The notes under the pieces are model-generated. The model was given only the letters and a program-made list of their open reading frames with translations, searched no databases and was not told the origin of the DNA. Positions 8,640 through 21,860 of a stretch of DNA of 64,000 nucleotides are shown here, piece after piece. The stretch spans positions 248,001 to 312,000 of the forward strand of contig NZ_CP095413.1 in assembly GCF_023016285.1 (NCBI RefSeq), read 5' to 3'. The stretch comes from Muricauda sp. SCSIO 64092. GTDB lineage: Bacteria; Bacteroidota; Bacteroidia; Flavobacteriales; Flavobacteriaceae. The first letter of the stretch is position 1, and each line of letters opens with the position of its first letter. Both the position numbers and the translations under genes were made by a program.

Positions 8640-9076
8640 AAGAAAATAGATTTAAAAAATTTGCTGATTTCCAGATTAACTATTGGAACTTAGGGAAAGT
8701 AGGATTTCTAGGTGAATGTTTTTTATGCTACTCGATTTTGGTGTTAATAATTCAATTGTTTATTTGATTTTCCATTGGTTAAATAAAAAATCTGTTTCAC
8801 AAAACGAAATGTACCTTAATTCCATCACAATTCAAAACTCCAGAACAAGGTTATATCATTCCAAACATGTTCCAAAACATAGCCTTTGGGCATCTGCATT
8901 CTTCCTTTTGCTTATGGGCCGGCCTGTCCAATCGGTAATTTCCATACTTTCTCCAAGTTTTTGTTGGGCCATCCGCGTTATCTGGATGGCCTCCTAATGC
9001 CGTGCTGGGATAGCACCTTACCGGGTTTTCCCAAGCTTTTACCGCTATTTTCGTTCTGATCTTTTGTAAACTCTGC
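8640..9076. other. Intergenic, no supported gene; one inverted repeat
   Basis: 437 bp between the Crp/Fnr gene and the 3' end of the first giant gene. It holds a perfect 8-bp inverted repeat, GGCCATCC (8967-8974) and GGATGGCC (8984-8991), about 86 bp beyond the giant gene's stop. It could form a hairpin in that transcript but has no U-tract. A minus-strand open frame of about 70 codons (roughly 8840-9060) lacks a convincing start and resembles nothing known to me. AT-rich sequence near 8640-8860 presumably carries the Crp gene promoter. Confidence 0.5.
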
Positions 9077-12000
9077 CTACCGGTTCAAATAAACGATTCC
9101 CTGGACCGGCGGTGTAGTGCCGTCCCCGAAATCTATTGTATAGTAGTACACCCCATTGGGCAGTTTGCCATCCCCCAGAATAAGCCCCTTGTCCGCACTG
9201 CCATCCCAGTCCGGGGTGCCTATGTTCCCTTTGTATACCAGGGTGCCGTTACGGTCATAAACCGACATCGTATAATTGGGGTAATCGTTCTTCAACCAGG
9301 AAATGGAAAAGGCATCGTTGACCCCATCGCCGTTTGGGGAAAAGCCGAGTCTGTTCGCGTTCGGAAATTCGTCACAGCCCTCCATGGAAATCCTTACCAT
9401 CACGGCAACCCTATCGGAGGTACATCCACTGCCATCCTCCAGCAATCCGTAATAGGCGGTACCATCCACAAGGGGAACATCGGCCCCCAGTTCCGTAGTG
9501 CTGTCCGTTTCCGAATACCAACGCAGGGTACCGTTGCCGGAAGCTGCCAAATCCGATACAGTGGGGTTCTCCAAGGTACAGAATACCTGTTCGCCCTCCG
9601 TCTCCAGGATGGGAAGTCCCAGAATAAAGACGGTGGTGGTGCCTATCCCGGTACATCCATTGGCCAAGGTAATCGTAACAGTGAACTCCTCCCCGTCCGA
9701 AACATCGGTCACTTCAGGGTTTTGTATATCAGGATTGTTGAATGTGGCATTTCCATCGCTGGTCCATGACCATGAGGTTCCCAGGCCACTTATTTCATTC
9801 AACTGTAGGGTAGAGCCCTGGCAGATCGGTCCGCTATTGGTCACAATGGCCAGCGGTGCGGTTGTTTCCTGTACCGTTACCGTAGCGGTACAGCTGGCCG
9901 AGTTGTTGCTGGCGTCCGTTACCGTAAGGGTCACGGTGTTCTGCCCCACATCGGAACAACCGAAGCCCGTTCTGTCCAAGGAAAGCGACACCGTGCCGCT
10001 ATTGTCGGAGGAACCATTGTCGATGTCCGATGTGGCAATCGTTGCACTGCCCGCAGCACCCAGTTCCACGCTGATGTCCTTGCAAATGGCCGTGGGGGCC
10101 AAGCGGTCCACTACGGTCACCACAGGGGTACAGCTGTCCGAGTTGTTGCTGCCGTCCGTTACCGTAAGGGTCACCGTGTTGTCTCCAAGGTCGTTGGCAC
10201 CAAAGCCGATCTTCGACACCGCCAGGGTAATGCTCCCACACGCATCGCTGGAACCATTGTCCACGTCCGCCGCCTCAATCGTAGCACTGCCCGAGGCACC
10301 CAGTTCCACGGTAATGTCCTGGCAGCTTGGCGCGGGGACCGTTTTGTCCTCCACGGTCACGGTGGCCGTGCAACTGTCCGAGTTGTTGCTGCCGTCCGTT
10401 ATGATAAGGGTCACCGTGTTGTCCCCAAGGTCGGAACAGCCAAAGCTGGTCCTGTCCAGGGATAGCGATACGGTGGTGCCGCTGTTGTCGGAGGAGCCGT
10501 TGTCGATGTCCCATGTTGTGATCGTTGCGCTGCCCAAGGTGCCCAGTTCCACGCTGATGTCCCGGCAACCTGGAGTAGGCAGCGTGTTGTCACCCACGGT
10601 CACCACAGCGGTACAACTGTCCGAGTTGTTGCTGCCGTCCGTTACCGTAAGGGTCACCATGTTGTCCCCTAGGTCGTTGGCACCAAAGCCGGTCTTGGAC
10701 AATGCCAAGGTGACGCTCCCACAGGCATCGCTGGAACCGTTGTCCACGTCCGATGTGGCAATCGTTGCACTGCCTGAGGCACCCAGTTCGACGCTGATGT
10801 CCCGGCAACTTGGCATGGGGGCCGTTTTGTCCCCTACGGTCACGATGGCGGTACAGGTCTTCGAGTTGTTGCTGGGGTCCGTCACCGTAAGGGTCACCGT
10901 GTTATCCCCGAGGTCGGAACAGCCAAAGCTGGTCCTGTCCAAGGAAAGGATAAGAGTACCACCACTATTGTCGGAGGAGCCGTTGTTGATGTCTGATGCG
11001 GCGATCGTTGCGCCGTCCGAGGTGCCCAGTTCTATGGTAATGTCCTGGCAAGTGGCCGTGGGGGCCGAGCGGTCCAATAGAGTCACCAAAGCGGTACAGG
11101 TCTTCGGATTGTTGTTGGAATCCGTTACCGTTAGGGTAACGGTATTGGTTCCAAGGTCATCGGCCGTAAAGTTGCTCTTGGACAAGGCCAAGGTGACGCT
11201 CCCGCAGTTATCGGAAGAACCGTTGTCCACGTCCGCAGCCATGATCGTTGCTCTACCTGAAGTACCCAGTTCCACGGTAATGTCCTGGCAAAGGGCCGTG
11301 GGGTCGGTTTTATCCTCTACGGCCACCAAAGCGGTACAGCTGTCCGAGTTGCTGCTGGCGTCCGTCACCGTAAGGGTCACCGTGTTGTCCCCGAGGTCGG
11401 AACAGCCAAAGCTGGTCCTGTCCAAGGAAAGGATAAGAGTGCCGCCACTGTTGTCCGAGGAGCCGTTGTCGATGTCCGAGGTGGTAATCGTTGCGCTGCC
11501 CGAGGCGTCCAGTTCCACGGCAATGTCCCGACAACTTGGAATGGGGAACGTGTTGTCTCCCACGGTCACTATAGCGGTACAGGTCTTCGAGTTGTTGTTG
11601 GGATCCGTTACCGTAAGGGTGACGGTATTCGTTCCAAGGTCATCAGCCGTAAAGCTGCTCTTGGACAGGCCAAAGGTGACACTCCCACAGGCATCGCTGG
11701 AACCATTGTCGATGTCGGAAGTGGCAATCGTTGCGCTGCCCGAGGCACCCAGTTCCACGGTAATATTCCGGCAAAGGGCCGCAGGGTCGGTTTTGTCCCC
11801 TACGGCCACCGAAGCGACACAGCTGTTTGAGTTGTTACTGGTATCCGTCACTGTAAGGGTCACTGTATTGTCCCCGAGGTCGGAACAGCCAAAGCTGGTC
11901 TTGTCCAGGGAAAAGGTAAGGGTACCGCCACTGTTGTCGGAGGAGCCATTGTCGATGTCCGATGTGGCGATCGTTGCGCTGCCCGAGGCACCCAGTTCCA

Positions 12001-15000
12001 CGGTAATGTCCTGGCAAAGGGCCGTAGGGTCAGTTTTGTCCTCCACGGTCACCGAAGCGGCACAGCTGTTTGAGTTGTTGCTGGGGTCCGTCACCGTAAG
12101 GGTCACTGAATTCGTTCCAAGGTCATCGGCCCTAAAGTCGCTCTTGGACAGGCCAAAGGTGACGCTTCCGCAGGCATCGCTGGAACCATTGTCGATGTCC
12201 GATGTGGCGATGGTTGCACTGCCCGAGGCACCCAGTTGTACGGTAATGTCCCGGCAACTTGGGGTGGGGGCCGTTTTATCCTCTACGGTCACCGTGGCGG
12301 TACAGCTGTTCGAGTTGCTGCTGCCGTCCGTTACCGTAAGGGTCACCGTGTTATCCCCCAGGTCGGAACAGCTAAAGCTGGTGGTGTCCAGGGAAAGGGT
12401 AATAGTGGTGCCACTGTTATCAGAGGAGCCGTTGTCGATGTCCGATATGGCGATCGTTGCGCTGCCCGAGGCGCTAAGTTGTACGTTGATATCCTTGCAA
12501 CTTGGGGTGGGGAGCGTGTTGTCCCCCACGGTCACCTTGGCCGTACAGCTGTCCGAATTGCTGCTGGTGTCCGTTACCGTAAGGGTCACCATGTTGTCCC
12601 CGAGGTCGTTGGCACCAAAGCTGGTCGTGGACAAGGCCAGGGTGACGCTCCCGCAGTTGTCGGAGGAACTGTTGTCGATATCCGAAGTGGCGATCGTAGC
12701 GCTGCCCGAAGCACCCAGTTGTACGGTAATGTCCTGGCAATTTGGCGTGGGGGCCGTTTTGTCCTCCACGGTCACCGTGGCGGTACAGCTGTCCGAGTTG
12801 CTGCTGGCGTCCGTTACCGTTAGGGTCACCGTGTTGTCCCCCAGATCGGAACAGTCAAAGCTGGTCTTGGACAACCCCAGGGTGACGCTCCCGCAGGTAT
12901 CACTGGAAGCGTTGTCCATGTCCGCCGCCACGATCGTAGCGCTTCCCGAGATGCCCAGTTGTACGCTGATGTCCCGGCAACTTGGTGAGGGGGCCGTTTT
13001 ATCCTCCACGGTCACCGTAGCGGTACAACTGTTCGAGTTGCTGCTGGTGTCCGTTACCGTCAGGGTCACCGTGTTGTCCCCCACATCGGAACAGCTAAAG
13101 CCTGTTTTGGAGAGGGAAAGGGTAACAGTGGTGCCGCTGTTGTCCGAGGAGCCGTTGTCGATGTCCGATGTGGTAACCGTTGCGCTGCCCAAGGTGCTCA
13201 GTTCCACGGTAACGTCCCGGCAACCTGGTGTAGGGTCGGTGTTGTCCGCCACGGTCACCGTGGCCGTACAGGTGTCTTCGTTCCCGTTGGGATCGGTCAC
13301 TGTTAGGGTCTCCGTGTTGTCCCCAAGTTCACTGGCCGTAAAAGTGGTCTGGGACAGACTGAATGAGACGTCCCCACAGGCATCGCTGGAACCGTTGTCC
13401 ACAAACGAGGCCTCCAGAGTGGCCGTGCCATTGGTGCCCAGGTAAATTGTCGCTGCCTTGCATTGTGGCGTCGGGTCGATCTTCTCCGGGCCGTCATCGA
13501 TAATATTAAGGCCGAAAGCGGCACGTTCGTCAGTGGCGGTACAGTACACCAGGCCATCGGCGCCGATGGTGAAAGCGGGGGTCTCATGGAAGCCCTCCCC
13601 GTGCCAACCGATGATCGTGGCGTCCCAGTTGGCCATGGAGAGCCCACTACCGTCGAGCATACCAATGGCATTGGTCAACTGCCCCAAATCCCATTTGCCC
13701 AGGTTCTGGTCAAAAGCCGTTGCGTCGTCAAACATCCACTGCTTATTGGCGACGCTGCCCGTTTCCCAGGAACCAATATCCTGATTAAAGACGCTTGCAA
13801 ACCGAAACATGGAAAACATATTGGTTACCTGGCCGGTGTTCCAGGAACCGATGTCCTGGTCAAAGGAACTTGCGTTCCGGAACATGGAGGCCATACTGGA
13901 CACGCTACCGGTGTTCCAGGAACCGATGTCCGCATTAAAGGAACTTGCACCATTGAACAAGCCGGTCATATCCTCCACTTTGGACGTGTTCCAGCCGGAG
14001 AAGCTCGTATTCCCCTTAAGTTTCGTACAGCTATTGAACATATTGGACATACTGCTCACACTGCCCAGGTCGGGGGCGTCCGTCGCCTTGATCTCCAGAT
14101 TGCTACAACCCGAAAATGCGGATGCCATGGTACTCCAGGAGATGGCGCTGCCCCATTGGTCCACGGAGATTAGCTTTTCCCTATCGAAAAAGGCTCCCGA
14201 AAACAGACTAAAACTTATTCCATCCAAGGTTCCGTTCCCCGAGTGGGCGTTGCGAAGGGCCACCTGTATTTCCCCGGCAGTATGGTTGTGTTTGGTGACA
14301 TCCACAGTAATGGTCCCGTTCTGGTCCGTCAGTTCATAGCTGCCGTCATTGCCCAGGTCCACATCATAGGTTCCCGAGGCCGCGATAACAATGGAGTTCT
14401 TATTGGAGTTGCCTTCGGATTTGGTCGTGTCCCAGGTGGTCACAAATACGCTTGTGGGATCCGTACCCAATACGGTCACCGTGGCCGGACAGGTCTTCGT
14501 GGTGCTGTCGGGGTCGGTCACCGTTAGGGTCACCGTGTTATCACCAAGGTCGGTCGCACCAAAGTCGGTCTTGGACAACGCCAGGGTGATCCCGCAACCA
14601 TCGCTGCCGGCGTCCACAAGGGCGGGATCCAAGGTGGCCGTGCCAGTGGCACCCAGTTCGAGCTCCACCGCCTGTTGCTGGCACCCGGCCGTCGGCTGGG
14701 TACCCGCTTTGCTGTCCCCGGTAATGTTAAGGCTGTTACCTATCAGCGCCGCACGCTCGTAATAGGCCCTACAGTAGACCAGGCCGTAGGCGCCAACGGC
14801 GACCGTCGGCGTGTTGGAAAGGCCCCGGCCCTCCCAACCGATCAGTGTGGCGTCCCAGTTGGCAACCGAGAGCCCACTGTTGTCCAGCATATCGGTGCCA
14901 TTGGTCAACGCCCCTAGGTCCCATTCGCCCAAGTTCCGGTCAAAGGCACCCGCACCGGAGAACATCCCCTCCATATCGGTCACATTGCTGGTATCCCAAG

Positions 15001-18000
15001 AGCCGATGTTTCCGTTGAAGGTACTGGCACTAGTGAACATATTACCCATATCCTCCACCTTGGACACGTTCCAAGCACCAATGGTCCCGTTAAAGGAACT
15101 GGCACCGGAGAACATCCCACCCATATCGGTCACGGCGCCCGTGTCCCAGGAGCCGATGTTGCCGTTGAAGGCACTCGCGCCATTGAACATATCCCCCATA
15201 TCCCCCACTTTGGCCACGTTCCAAGCACCAATAGGCCCGTTAAAGGTAGTTGCACCGGAGAACATGCCCGCCATATCGGTCACCTCCTCGGTGTCCCAGG
15301 AACCGATGTTGCCATTGAAGGTACTTGCACCATTGAACATATCCCCCATATCCTCCACTTTGGCCACGTTCCAGGAAGTGATGTTCCCGTTAAAGGCGCT
15401 TGCGCCAGCAAACATGGAGTTCATATCAGTTACGTTACCAGTGCTCCAGGAACCAATGGCTCCGTTAAAGGTACTTGCACCATTGAACATGTTGCCCATA
15501 TCCTCCACTTTGGCCACGTTCCAGGAACTGATGTTACCGTTAAAGGCACTTGCACCATCGAACGTGTTGCCCATATCGGTCACATTGCTGGTGTCCCAAG
15601 AACCGATGTTACCGTTAAAGGCACTGGCGCCATTGAACATGTTGTCCATATCCTCCAATTTGGCGACGTTCCAGGAAGCGATGTTCCCGTTAAAGGCGCT
15701 TGCGCCGGAGAACATGCCCGCCATATCCATTACCTTGCTGGTGTTCCAGGAACCAATGTCACCGTTAAAGGTACTTGCACCATTGAACATATTCCCCATA
15801 TCCTCCACTTTGGCCACGTTCCAGGAAGCGATGTTACCATTAAAGGCACTTGCGCCGGAGAACATGCCTGCCATATCCATTACCTTGCTGGTGTTCCAGG
15901 AACCAATATCCCCGTTAAGGGTGCTTGCATAGGCAAACATAGAGGACATATCGGTCACTTCTTCCAGGTCAGGGACATCACTGGCCAGAACATTCAGATT
16001 GCCACAGCCGTAAAATGCTGCCTCCATCGTCTTCCAGGAGATACTGCTACCCCACTGGTCCACCGAGAGCAGTTTTAGCCTGTCGTCCGTATTGTTGAAA
16101 TGTATCCGCTCCAGGTCCCCTTTCTCGGAGACGGCATTGCGAAGCGCCACCTGTATTTGTCCGGCGGTATGGTCATGGGTGGTCACATTGATCGTAATTG
16201 GTCCGGTCTGGTCCGTCAATTCATAGCTGCCATCATTGCCAAGGTCCACATCATAATAGATATCCCTGTCGGGGTCGGACTGTTTAACGGGGATAAGGAT
16301 GGAATTACTGTTGGATGTTCCGGATTTGGTGGTGTCCCAAGTGGTTACAAATAGGCTTGCGGGGTCCTCTACGGTCACCTTGGCCGTACAGGTTTTCGTG
16401 CTGCTACCGTCGGCTACCGATAGGGTCACCGTTTCTGTCCCAATATCGTTGGTCGTAAAGCTGGTTTTGGACAGGCTCAGTAAGATCCCACAACCATCGC
16501 TACCACCATCTATAAGGTCAGGCGTCAGGGTGGCCGTACCATCGGTGCCCAGTCGGAGCGTTGCCGCTGCCTTACACTTCGCCGTTGTCTGAACAGTTCC
16601 CTTGCTATCGCCGATAAAGCTGAAGGTCGTCATCGCGGCACGCTGGACAGCGGCCCTACAATAGACCAGGTTTGAGGCGCCAATAGTAACATCATTATTA
16701 AAGCTCTGCCCGTGCCAACCGATGATTGTGGCGTCCCAGTTGTCCATGGAGAGGCCACTGTTGTCAAGCATATTGTTCCCATCGCCCAATACTCCCAAAT
16801 TCCATTTGCCCAAATTCTGGTCAAAGGCGCTGGCCCCACTAAACATGCCCTCCATACTGGTCACACTGCCCGTATTCCAGGAACTAATGTCCCCATTAAA
16901 GGCGGTTGCATTCCAAAACATGGAGTACATGTTGGTCACCTTGCCTGTCTCCCATGAACCAATCTCCTGATTAAAGGCGGTTGCACTGTCAAACATGAGC
17001 GCCATATCGGTCACTTCGCCGGTGTCCCAGGAACCAATGTCCTGATTAAAGACGCTAGCGGCCCAGAACATCTGACCCATATTGGTCACGATGTCCGTGT
17101 TCCAGGAACCGATGTCCCCGTTAAAGGTACTTGCCCCTTTGAACATGGCGTGCATATTGGTAACACTGTCCACAATCCAGGAACTGATGTCCACATTAAA
17201 GACAGCGGCACCGGCAAACATATGGGACATACTAATCACCTTGGACACGTTCCAGGAACCAATATCCTGGTTGAAGGCGCTTGCGTCATAAAACATCCCG
17301 TCCATGTTAATTACCTCGCCCACATCCCAACCGCCAATATCCTGATTGAAATCTAGGGCATCATTAAATAGGTTTTTCATGTTGGTGACCTTGCTTACAT
17401 TCCAACTGCCGATATCCTGATTGAAGCTGGTGGCAGAGAAGAACATGTTTTCCATATTCGTGACCTGGCTTACGTTCCAACTTCCAATGTCCTGGTCGAA
17501 GGCTTCGGCAGCGTTGAACATCCTTGACATATTGATTACACTTCCGGTCTCCCACAAACTGATGTCCTGATCAAAAATCTTGGCACCTTCGAACATACCT
17601 GCCATATTGGTCACACTATCGGTGTTCCAGGAACTGATATCCTGATCGAAGGTGCTTGCGTCTTGGAACATATCGCCCATATCCGTCACTTTGGACACAT
17701 TCCATGATCCGATGTCTTGGTTAAATAGGCTTGCGTTGGCGAACATACCATCCATATCGGTCACATTGCTGGTGTCCCAGGAACCGATGTCCTGATCAAA
17801 GGCTGTTGCGTCCCGAAACATATCGCCCATATCCGTCACTTTGGACACATTCCATAATCCGATGTCCTGGTTAAATAGGCTTGTGCTGGCGAACATACCC
17901 GCCATATCGGTCACCTGGCTGGTGTTCCAGGAACCGATGTCCCCGTTAAAAGTGGTCGCGCCCTGGAACATCTGACCCATGTCGGTCACACTGCCCAGGT

Positions 18001-21000
18001 TGGGGGCGTCCGTTGCCTTGACCTCCAAATGGCTACAGCCATGGAATGCACCGGCCATGGTGCTCCAGGATATCCCACCCCATTGGTCCACGGAGAGCAG
18101 CTTATCCCTGTCCCCTCCATTATTGAACTGGATCCCAGTCAGGATCCCGTTTCCAGAAACGGCATCGCGAAGGGCCACTGCTATCTCCCCGGCGCTATAA
18201 TTTTCGTCAACCACATTAATGGTAACGGGTCCGGTCTGGTCCGTCAGTTCATAGCTGCCGTCATTGCCCAGGTCCACATCGTAGGTTCCCGTGGCAGGGA
18301 TATGGATGGAATTGCTTCCGGAGGTGCCGGATTTGGTGGTGTCCCAAGTGGTCACAAATACGCTTGTGGGGTCCTCCACGGTGACTTTGGCCAAGCAGGT
18401 CGTGCTATCGTTGGGATCGGTCACCGTTAGGGTCACTGTTTCCGTGCCAATATCTTCAGTTGTAAAACTGGTTTGGGACAGGCTCAGCAAAATCCCACAA
18501 CCCTCACTATCATCGTCCACAATGTCGGGCGTCAGGGTGACGGTACCATCGGTGCCCAGTCGGAGTGTTACCGCTTTGCAATTGGCCTTCGTTTGAGTCG
18601 TTGCCTTGGTATCACCAGTGATAAGAAGACTACTACGTATCAACTCAGCGCGTTCGTAAAAGGCCTTACAATAGACCAGGCCGGAGGCGCCAACGGTAGG
18701 TGTATTCGAAAAGCTCTGGCCTTCCCAACCAATCAATGTGGCGTCCCAATTGGCAACCGAGAGCCCACTGTTGCTGAGCATATGGGCGCCATTGGTCACC
18801 TGCCCCAGGTCCCAAGCCCCCAAATTCTGGTCAAAGACGCTGGCGTTCCAGAACATATGCCCCATATTGGTCACCTTGCCCACGTTCCAGGAACCGATGT
18901 ACTGGTTGAACGTACTTGTGCCAGTAGCACCACTTGGTATGGCGAACATCCAGGTCATATTGGTCACCTCCGCCACGTTCCACGAACCGATGTCCCGGTT
19001 AAAGGCCGTTGCGTTCAGGAACATGCCCTCCATATCGGTCACGCCGCTGGTGTCCCAGGAACCGATGTCCCCGTTGAAGGCCTTCGTGTAGGCAAACATG
19101 CCGGACATATCCGCCACATTACCGGTGTCCCAGGAACCCAGATCCTGGTCAAAGACATCCATGGCCCGGAACATGTTGTCCATATTGGTCACCTTGGCCA
19201 CGTTCCAGGAACCCAGGTCCTGGTCAAAGGCAATGGCAAAGCGGAACATCCAGCCCATATTGGTCACCTCGGCGGTGTTCCACGAACCGATGTCCGCGTT
19301 AAAGGCACTTGCAGCGGAAAACATATACCCCATATCCGTCACACTGGACACGTTCCAATTGGAGAGGCCCGCCGTACCTTCGAACAACCTACAGCCGACA
19401 AACATCCCGCCCATATCGGTCACATTGCCCACATCCCAGGAACCGATGTCCCCGTTAAAGTTGCTGGCACTGTAAAACATATTGGACATATCGGTCACGT
19501 TGGACACGTTCCAACCGGAGAGGCCCGTTGTCCCTGTAAGCGAGGTACAGAACCTGAACATACGGGACATATTGGTCACCCTGCCCAGATCCGGGGCATC
19601 GGTGGCCTTGACCTTCAAATTCCCACAGCCATGGAAGGCGCCCTCCATCGTGCTCCAGGGGATACCGCTGCCCCATTGGTCCACGGAGCGCAATTTCCGC
19701 CGGTCACCCCCATTGTTGAAATATATCCTGGTCAGGGTCCCTTTCCCGGACGCTGCACTACGAAGGGCCACCTGTATTTCCCCGGCGGTATAGTTGGTAT
19801 TGTTACTATCCTTATATTCAGTGACATTTATTGTAATGGGTCCACTCCGATCCGTAAATTCATAGCTGCCATCATTGCCCAGGTCTACATCATAGGTCTC
19901 TGTAAGGGGAATGGGAATGGTGATGGAGTTGCTGTGGGACGTGCCGGATTCGGTCGTGTCCCAGGTGGTGAGAAATATTCCTGTTGCATAGTCCACAACA
20001 GTCACCTTGGCCTCACAGTCCTCTGTGTTGTCGTTGGAGTCGGTCACCGTAAGGGTGACCATTTTTGAACCAGTGGCAAGGTCAGCGGTCGTAAAGCTGT
20101 TCGGGGATACGCTCAACGAAACCGTCCCGCAGGTATCGCTGGAACCGTCGTCCACAAGGGCGGGATTCAGGATGGCCGTACCGTTGGTGCCCAGTATGAG
20201 CACCGCTGGCTTGCATCGTGCCGTTGGATCGATCTTTTCCGAAATGTCGCCAGTAATGTTAAAACCTCTGGATATCAGTGCGGCACGCTGCGCAGTGGCC
20301 GTACAGTAGGTAAGGCCGGAAGCCCCAATGGTCACGTTATTGCTAAAGCCCTGGTTGTTCCAACCGATCAACGTGTTGTCCCAATTGGCTACCGAGAGCC
20401 CACTGTTATTGAACATATCCGTACCACTGCTCAACTTCTTCAGGTCCCAAAACTCCAGATTTTGGTCAAAGGCCGTTGTTTTCCGAAACATATAGCTCAT
20501 GTCGGTCACATTACTGGTGTTCCAAGAACCAAGGTCTTGGTTAAAGGCCGTTGCGTCATCAAACATCCACTTCATAGTAGTCACACCGGCCGTGTTCCAG
20601 GAACCAATGTTTTGGTCAAAGGCAGTTGCCCGATAAAACATGCCGTTCATATCTTCTACCTTGTTGGTGTTCCAGGAACCGATATTTCCGTCAAAGGTCC
20701 TTGCCCCATTGAACATATTGCCCATATCGGTCGCATTACTGGTGTCCCAATTGGAGAGATTGTTCGTCGTGGTCCCTGTAAGTGCCGTACACCCTTGAAA
20801 CATCGTGGACATATTGGTTACCTTGCGCAAATCGGGGGTGTCGGTAGCCTCAATCTTCAAATTGGTGCATCCATGGAATGCATCCTCCATAGTGCTCCAG
20901 GAGATGCTGCCCCATTGGTCCACGGAAAGCAGTTTCTCTCGGTCACCTGTATTATTGAAATGTATCCTGTCCAGGGTCCTGAGCCCTTGAACGACGACAC

Positions 21001-21289
21001 CCTGGCGTAGGGCCACTTGTATTTCTCCGGGAGCATAGTTATAGGTGGTCACATTTATGGTAGAGGTCCCTGTCACGTCCGTCAGTTCATAGCTCCCATC
21101 ATTGCCCAGGTCCACATCGTAAGTCCCATAGGCAGGAATGGTAATGGAGTTTACGCCGGATGAGCCGGGTTTGGTCGTGTCCCAGGTGGTGACAAAAACG
21201 CCCTGGGCAAATAGGCCCGTGGTAATCCATAAGCCCGTAAAAAAGGTAAGCACTAGCCTTTTAAGATTCATAAGGTCATGTATTCTCAT
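9077..21289 (-). CDS. Giant T9SS-secreted DUF285 (BspA-like)/HYR surface protein
   Basis: 4070 aa. The signal peptide is about residues 1-29 (ending TGLFAQ). Five cassettes follow, starting near residues 30, 435, 975, 1644 and 2279. Each has a leader (FVTTWDTT...[13 protein letters not shown]...VDQWG), DUF285 repeats of about 24 aa (pattern MFxxAxxFNxDIGSWNxxxVTD; about 5, 10, 16, 14 and 5 units), a closing [10 protein letters not shown] segment and one HYR-like domain. After cassette 5 come 14 more HYR-like domains to about residue 3800, a PKD-like and an Ig-like domain, then the T9SS type B (gliding-motility-associated) C-terminus with [11 protein letters not shown]. The product should be exported and cell-surface attached, probably an adhesin or matrix protein. 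The start is supported by the paralogue, where the distance from MR to FAQ is the same. Long open frames on the opposite strand are repeat artefacts. Confidence 0.93.
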   Translation of the reverse strand: MRIHDLMNLKRLVLTFFTGLWITTGLFAQGVFVTTWDTTKPGSSGVNSITIPAYGTYDVDLGNDGSYELTDVTGTSTINVTTYNYAPGEIQVALRQGVVVQGLRTLDRIHFNNTGDREKLLSVDQWGSISWSTMEDAFHGCTNLKIEATDTPDLRKVTNMSTMFQGCTALTGTTTNNLSNWDTSNATDMGNMFNGARTFDGNIGSWNTNKVEDMNGMFYRATAFDQNIGSWNTAGVTTMKWMFDDATAFNQDLGSWNTSNVTDMSYMFRKTTAFDQNLEFWDLKKLSSGTDMFNNSGLSVANWDNTLIGWNNQGFSNNVTIGASGLTYCTATAQRAALISRGFNITGDISEKIDPTARCKPAVLILGTNGTAILNPALVDDGSSDTCGTVSLSVSPNSFTTADLATGSKMVTLTVTDSNDNTEDCEAKVTVVDYATGIFLTTWDTTESGTSHSNSITIPIPLTETYDVDLGNDGSYEFTDRSGPITINVTEYKDSNNTNYTAGEIQVALRSAASGKGTLTRIYFNNGGDRRKLRSVDQWGSGIPWSTMEGAFHGCGNLKVKATDAPDLGRVTNMSRMFRFCTSLTGTTGLSGWNVSNVTDMSNMFYSASNFNGDIGSWDVGNVTDMGGMFVGCRLFEGTAGLSNWNVSSVTDMGYMFSAASAFNADIGSWNTAEVTNMGWMFRFAIAFDQDLGSWNVAKVTNMDNMFRAMDVFDQDLGSWDTGNVADMSGMFAYTKAFNGDIGSWDTSGVTDMEGMFLNATAFNRDIGSWNVAEVTNMTWMFAIPSGATGTSTFNQYIGSWNVGKVTNMGHMFWNASVFDQNLGAWDLGQVTNGAHMLSNSGLSVANWDATLIGWEGQSFSNTPTVGASGLVYCKAFYERAELIRSSLLITGDTKATTQTKANCKAVTLRLGTDGTVTLTPDIVDDDSEGCGILLSLSQTSFTTEDIGTETVTLTVTDPNDSTTCLAKVTVEDPTSVFVTTWDTTKSGTSGSNSIHIPATGTYDVDLGNDGSYELTDQTGPVTINVVDENYSAGEIAVALRDAVSGNGILTGIQFNNGGDRDKLLSVDQWGGISWSTMAGAFHGCSHLEVKATDAPNLGSVTDMGQMFQGATTFNGDIGSWNTSQVTDMAGMFASTSLFNQDIGLWNVSKVTDMGDMFRDATAFDQDIGSWDTSNVTDMDGMFANASLFNQDIGSWNVSKVTDMGDMFQDASTFDQDISSWNTDSVTNMAGMFEGAKIFDQDISLWETGSVINMSRMFNAAEAFDQDIGSWNVSQVTNMENMFFSATSFNQDIGSWNVSKVTNMKNLFNDALDFNQDIGGWDVGEVINMDGMFYDASAFNQDIGSWNVSKVISMSHMFAGAAVFNVDISSWIVDSVTNMHAMFKGASTFNGDIGSWNTDIVTNMGQMFWAASVFNQDIGSWDTGEVTDMALMFDSATAFNQEIGSWETGKVTNMYSMFWNATAFNGDISSWNTGSVTSMEGMFSGASAFDQNLGKWNLGVLGDGNNMLDNSGLSMDNWDATIIGWHGQSFNNDVTIGASNLVYCRAAVQRAAMTTFSFIGDSKGTVQTTAKCKAAATLRLGTDGTATLTPDLIDGGSDGCGILLSLSKTSFTTNDIGTETVTLSVADGSSTKTCTAKVTVEDPASLFVTTWDTTKSGTSNSNSILIPVKQSDPDRDIYYDVDLGNDGSYELTDQTGPITINVTTHDHTAGQIQVALRNAVSEKGDLERIHFNNTDDRLKLLSVDQWGSSISWKTMEAAFYGCGNLNVLASDVPDLEEVTDMSSMFAYASTLNGDIGSWNTSKVMDMAGMFSGASAFNGNIASWNVAKVEDMGNMFNGASTFNGDIGSWNTSKVMDMAGMFSGASAFNGNIASWNVAKLEDMDNMFNGASAFNGNIGSWDTSNVTDMGNTFDGASAFNGNISSWNVAKVEDMGNMFNGASTFNGAIGSWSTGNVTDMNSMFAGASAFNGNITSWNVAKVEDMGDMFNGASTFNGNIGSWDTEEVTDMAGMFSGATTFNGPIGAWNVAKVGDMGDMFNGASAFNGNIGSWDTGAVTDMGGMFSGASSFNGTIGAWNVSKVEDMGNMFTSASTFNGNIGSWDTSNVTDMEGMFSGAGAFDRNLGEWDLGALTNGTDMLDNSGLSVANWDATLIGWEGRGLSNTPTVAVGAYGLVYCRAYYERAALIGNSLNITGDSKAGTQPTAGCQQQAVELELGATGTATLDPALVDAGSDGCGITLALSKTDFGATDLGDNTVTLTVTDPDSTTKTCPATVTVLGTDPTSVFVTTWDTTKSEGNSNKNSIVIAASGTYDVDLGNDGSYELTDQNGTITVDVTKHNHTAGEIQVALRNAHSGNGTLDGISFSLFSGAFFDREKLISVDQWGSAISWSTMASAFSGCSNLEIKATDAPDLGSVSSMSNMFNSCTKLKGNTSFSGWNTSKVEDMTGLFNGASSFNADIGSWNTGSVSSMASMFRNASSFDQDIGSWNTGQVTNMFSMFRFASVFNQDIGSWETGSVANKQWMFDDATAFDQNLGKWDLGQLTNAIGMLDGSGLSMANWDATIIGWHGEGFHETPAFTIGADGLVYCTATDERAAFGLNIIDDGPEKIDPTPQCKAATIYLGTNGTATLEASFVDNGSSDACGDVSFSLSQTTFTASELGDNTETLTVTDPNGNEDTCTATVTVADNTDPTPGCRDVTVELSTLGSATVTTSDIDNGSSDNSGTTVTLSLSKTGFSCSDVGDNTVTLTVTDTSSNSNSCTATVTVEDKTAPSPSCRDISVQLGISGSATIVAADMDNASSDTCGSVTLGLSKTSFDCSDLGDNTVTLTVTDASSNSDSCTATVTVEDKTAPTPNCQDITVQLGASGSATIATSDIDNSSSDNCGSVTLALSTTSFGANDLGDNMVTLTVTDTSSNSDSCTAKVTVGDNTLPTPSCKDINVQLSASGSATIAISDIDNGSSDNSGTTITLSLDTTSFSCSDLGDNTVTLTVTDGSSNSNSCTATVTVEDKTAPTPSCRDITVQLGASGSATIATSDIDNGSSDACGSVTFGLSKSDFRADDLGTNSVTLTVTDPSNNSNSCAASVTVEDKTDPTALCQDITVELGASGSATIATSDIDNGSSDNSGGTLTFSLDKTSFGCSDLGDNTVTLTVTDTSNNSNSCVASVAVGDKTDPAALCRNITVELGASGSATIATSDIDNGSSDACGSVTFGLSKSSFTADDLGTNTVTLTVTDPNNNSKTCTAIVTVGDNTFPIPSCRDIAVELDASGSATITTSDIDNGSSDNSGGTLILSLDRTSFGCSDLGDNTVTLTVTDASSNSDSCTALVAVEDKTDPTALCQDITVELGTSGRATIMAADVDNGSSDNCGSVTLALSKSNFTADDLGTNTVTLTVTDSNNNPKTCTALVTLLDRSAPTATCQDITIELGTSDGATIAASDINNGSSDNSGGTLILSLDRTSFGCSDLGDNTVTLTVTDPSNNSKTCTAIVTVGDKTAPMPSCRDISVELGASGSATIATSDVDNGSSDACGSVTLALSKTGFGANDLGDNMVTLTVTDGSNNSDSCTAVVTVGDNTLPTPGCRDISVELGTLGSATITTWDIDNGSSDNSGTTVSLSLDRTSFGCSDLGDNTVTLIITDGSNNSDSCTATVTVEDKTVPAPSCQDITVELGASGSATIEAADVDNGSSDACGSITLAVSKIGFGANDLGDNTVTLTVTDGSNNSDSCTPVVTVVDRLAPTAICKDISVELGAAGSATIATSDIDNGSSDNSGTVSLSLDRTGFGCSDVGQNTVTLTVTDASNNSASCTATVTVQETTAPLAIVTNSGPICQGSTLQLNEISGLGTSWSWTSDGNATFNNPDIQNPEVTDVSDGEEFTVTITLANGCTGIGTTTVFILGLPILETEGEQVFCTLENPTVSDLAASGNGTLRWYSETDSTTELGADVPLVDGTAYYGLLEDGSGCTSDRVAVMVRISMEGCDEFPNANRLGFSPNGDGVNDAFSISWLKNDYPNYTMSVYDRNGTLVYKGNIGTPDWDGSADKGLILGDGKLPNGVYYYTIDFGDGTTPPVQGIVYLNR
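9870..13480 (-). repeat. HYR-like domain array (about 15 units of about 200 bp)
   Basis: Inside the first giant gene, about 67-codon units repeat with high DNA similarity. Landmarks are C[RQK][27 protein letters not shown] and [11 protein letters not shown]. Most of the array alternates two subtypes, so the higher-order period is about 400 bp. One subtype reads DNSG...GCSDLG, the other DACG/DNCG...A(N/D)DLG, which moves one cysteine between two positions. The near identity of units predicts unequal recombination and assembly collapse. Confidence 0.85.
14930..15960 (-). repeat. DUF285 repeat array of cassette 4 with 48-aa dimer units
   Basis: In cassette 4 of the first giant gene, the 24-aa DUF285 units alternate between a SW(D/N)TSxVTDMxGMFSGA form and a [17 protein letters not shown] form. 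The DNA therefore repeats with a period near 144 bp, with several copies nearly identical (for example around 15650-15790 and 15790-15930). This is the most homogeneous stretch of the gene and looks recently expanded. Confidence 0.8.
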
Positions 21290-21860
21290 GATGGGTTAAA
21301 GCATTTATATAAGGTAATTGACTTAGATTGGTCGGCATTAAAGAGCGGGAAGGAAGCGCCTCGAGTTCTGTTCTATCCAAGGGCATATGCCCAGATATCG
21401 GACATGGGCGCAAAAAGGAAGTTGGGTATGCCGGAAATTCCAGATACCATGCCCTGGATAACATCCAAGACATTATTCTTCTAAGATTTCCCAAAACGGT
21501 CAATCCCTTACTGATTCTATCTTTCCAAATCATCCAATCAACCTTCCCCGCCGCTCTGGAATCAAAAATGTTCCAAGGTTTTCCAAACGGGAAGATTTCA
21601 TGGGAATTTTCCTCTCCAACCACTATTGATAAGCGTATACTTCCAGTAATGCAAAAGTACCTTCCTTGGGACCAAAGCCCTGCCAAAGATGTAACAGGCG
21701 TTGCTATTTGAAAATAAATGGGATCCATAATTGGGCCTTAACACCAAGGTGTACCCCTGGAATAGGGTTTTCCATTGCGTCATATCCATGGCCAAGGAAA
21801 AGCTTTCCGACAATCCTGCCTTAGTCTCATCGGTAATCTTCAGCACCGATGTCTACTGGA
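21276..21860 (-). pseudogene. Decayed segment upstream of giant gene 1, homologous to 28292-28830
   Basis: This stretch between the two giant genes aligns with the one upstream of the second giant gene. Shared blocks include aaaccctattccag/aaaccctgttccag, a gaggaaaattcc block and a ggaatttccgg...ccctttttg region. A minus-strand frame of 150 codons (21276-21728) is open and its stop overlaps the giant gene's start. Its counterpart is interrupted by TAA yet keeps in-frame matches (EENS, FP, DW, YLE[FI]P). Another frame reads like a beta-barrel strand (GVHLGVKAQLWIPF) before a stop. The best reading is a frameshifted gene relic duplicated along with the giant gene; a conserved leader or a real small gene cannot be excluded. 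No product is recognised. The rest of the gap, 21861-22262, shows no supported feature. Confidence 0.4.

Noticed and set aside
8716..8997. 93-codon plus-strand frame between the Crp gene and giant gene 1
   Set aside because: Irregular composition, no ribosome site, no recognisable family, and it crosses an inverted repeat.
9498..13445. A 1315-codon open frame on the plus strand opposite the HYR array
   Set aside because: Its repeats mirror the minus-strand units exactly, it has no signal peptide or known domain, and the minus strand has clear domain structure. It is a by-product of repeat codon composition.
18473..20068. A 531-codon plus-strand frame (His/Gly/Val rich) opposite DUF285 repeats
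   Set aside because: Antisense shadow of the DUF285 units; periodic HIGHxxHVPGTDV composition simply reflects complementing SWNxxxVTDM codons.
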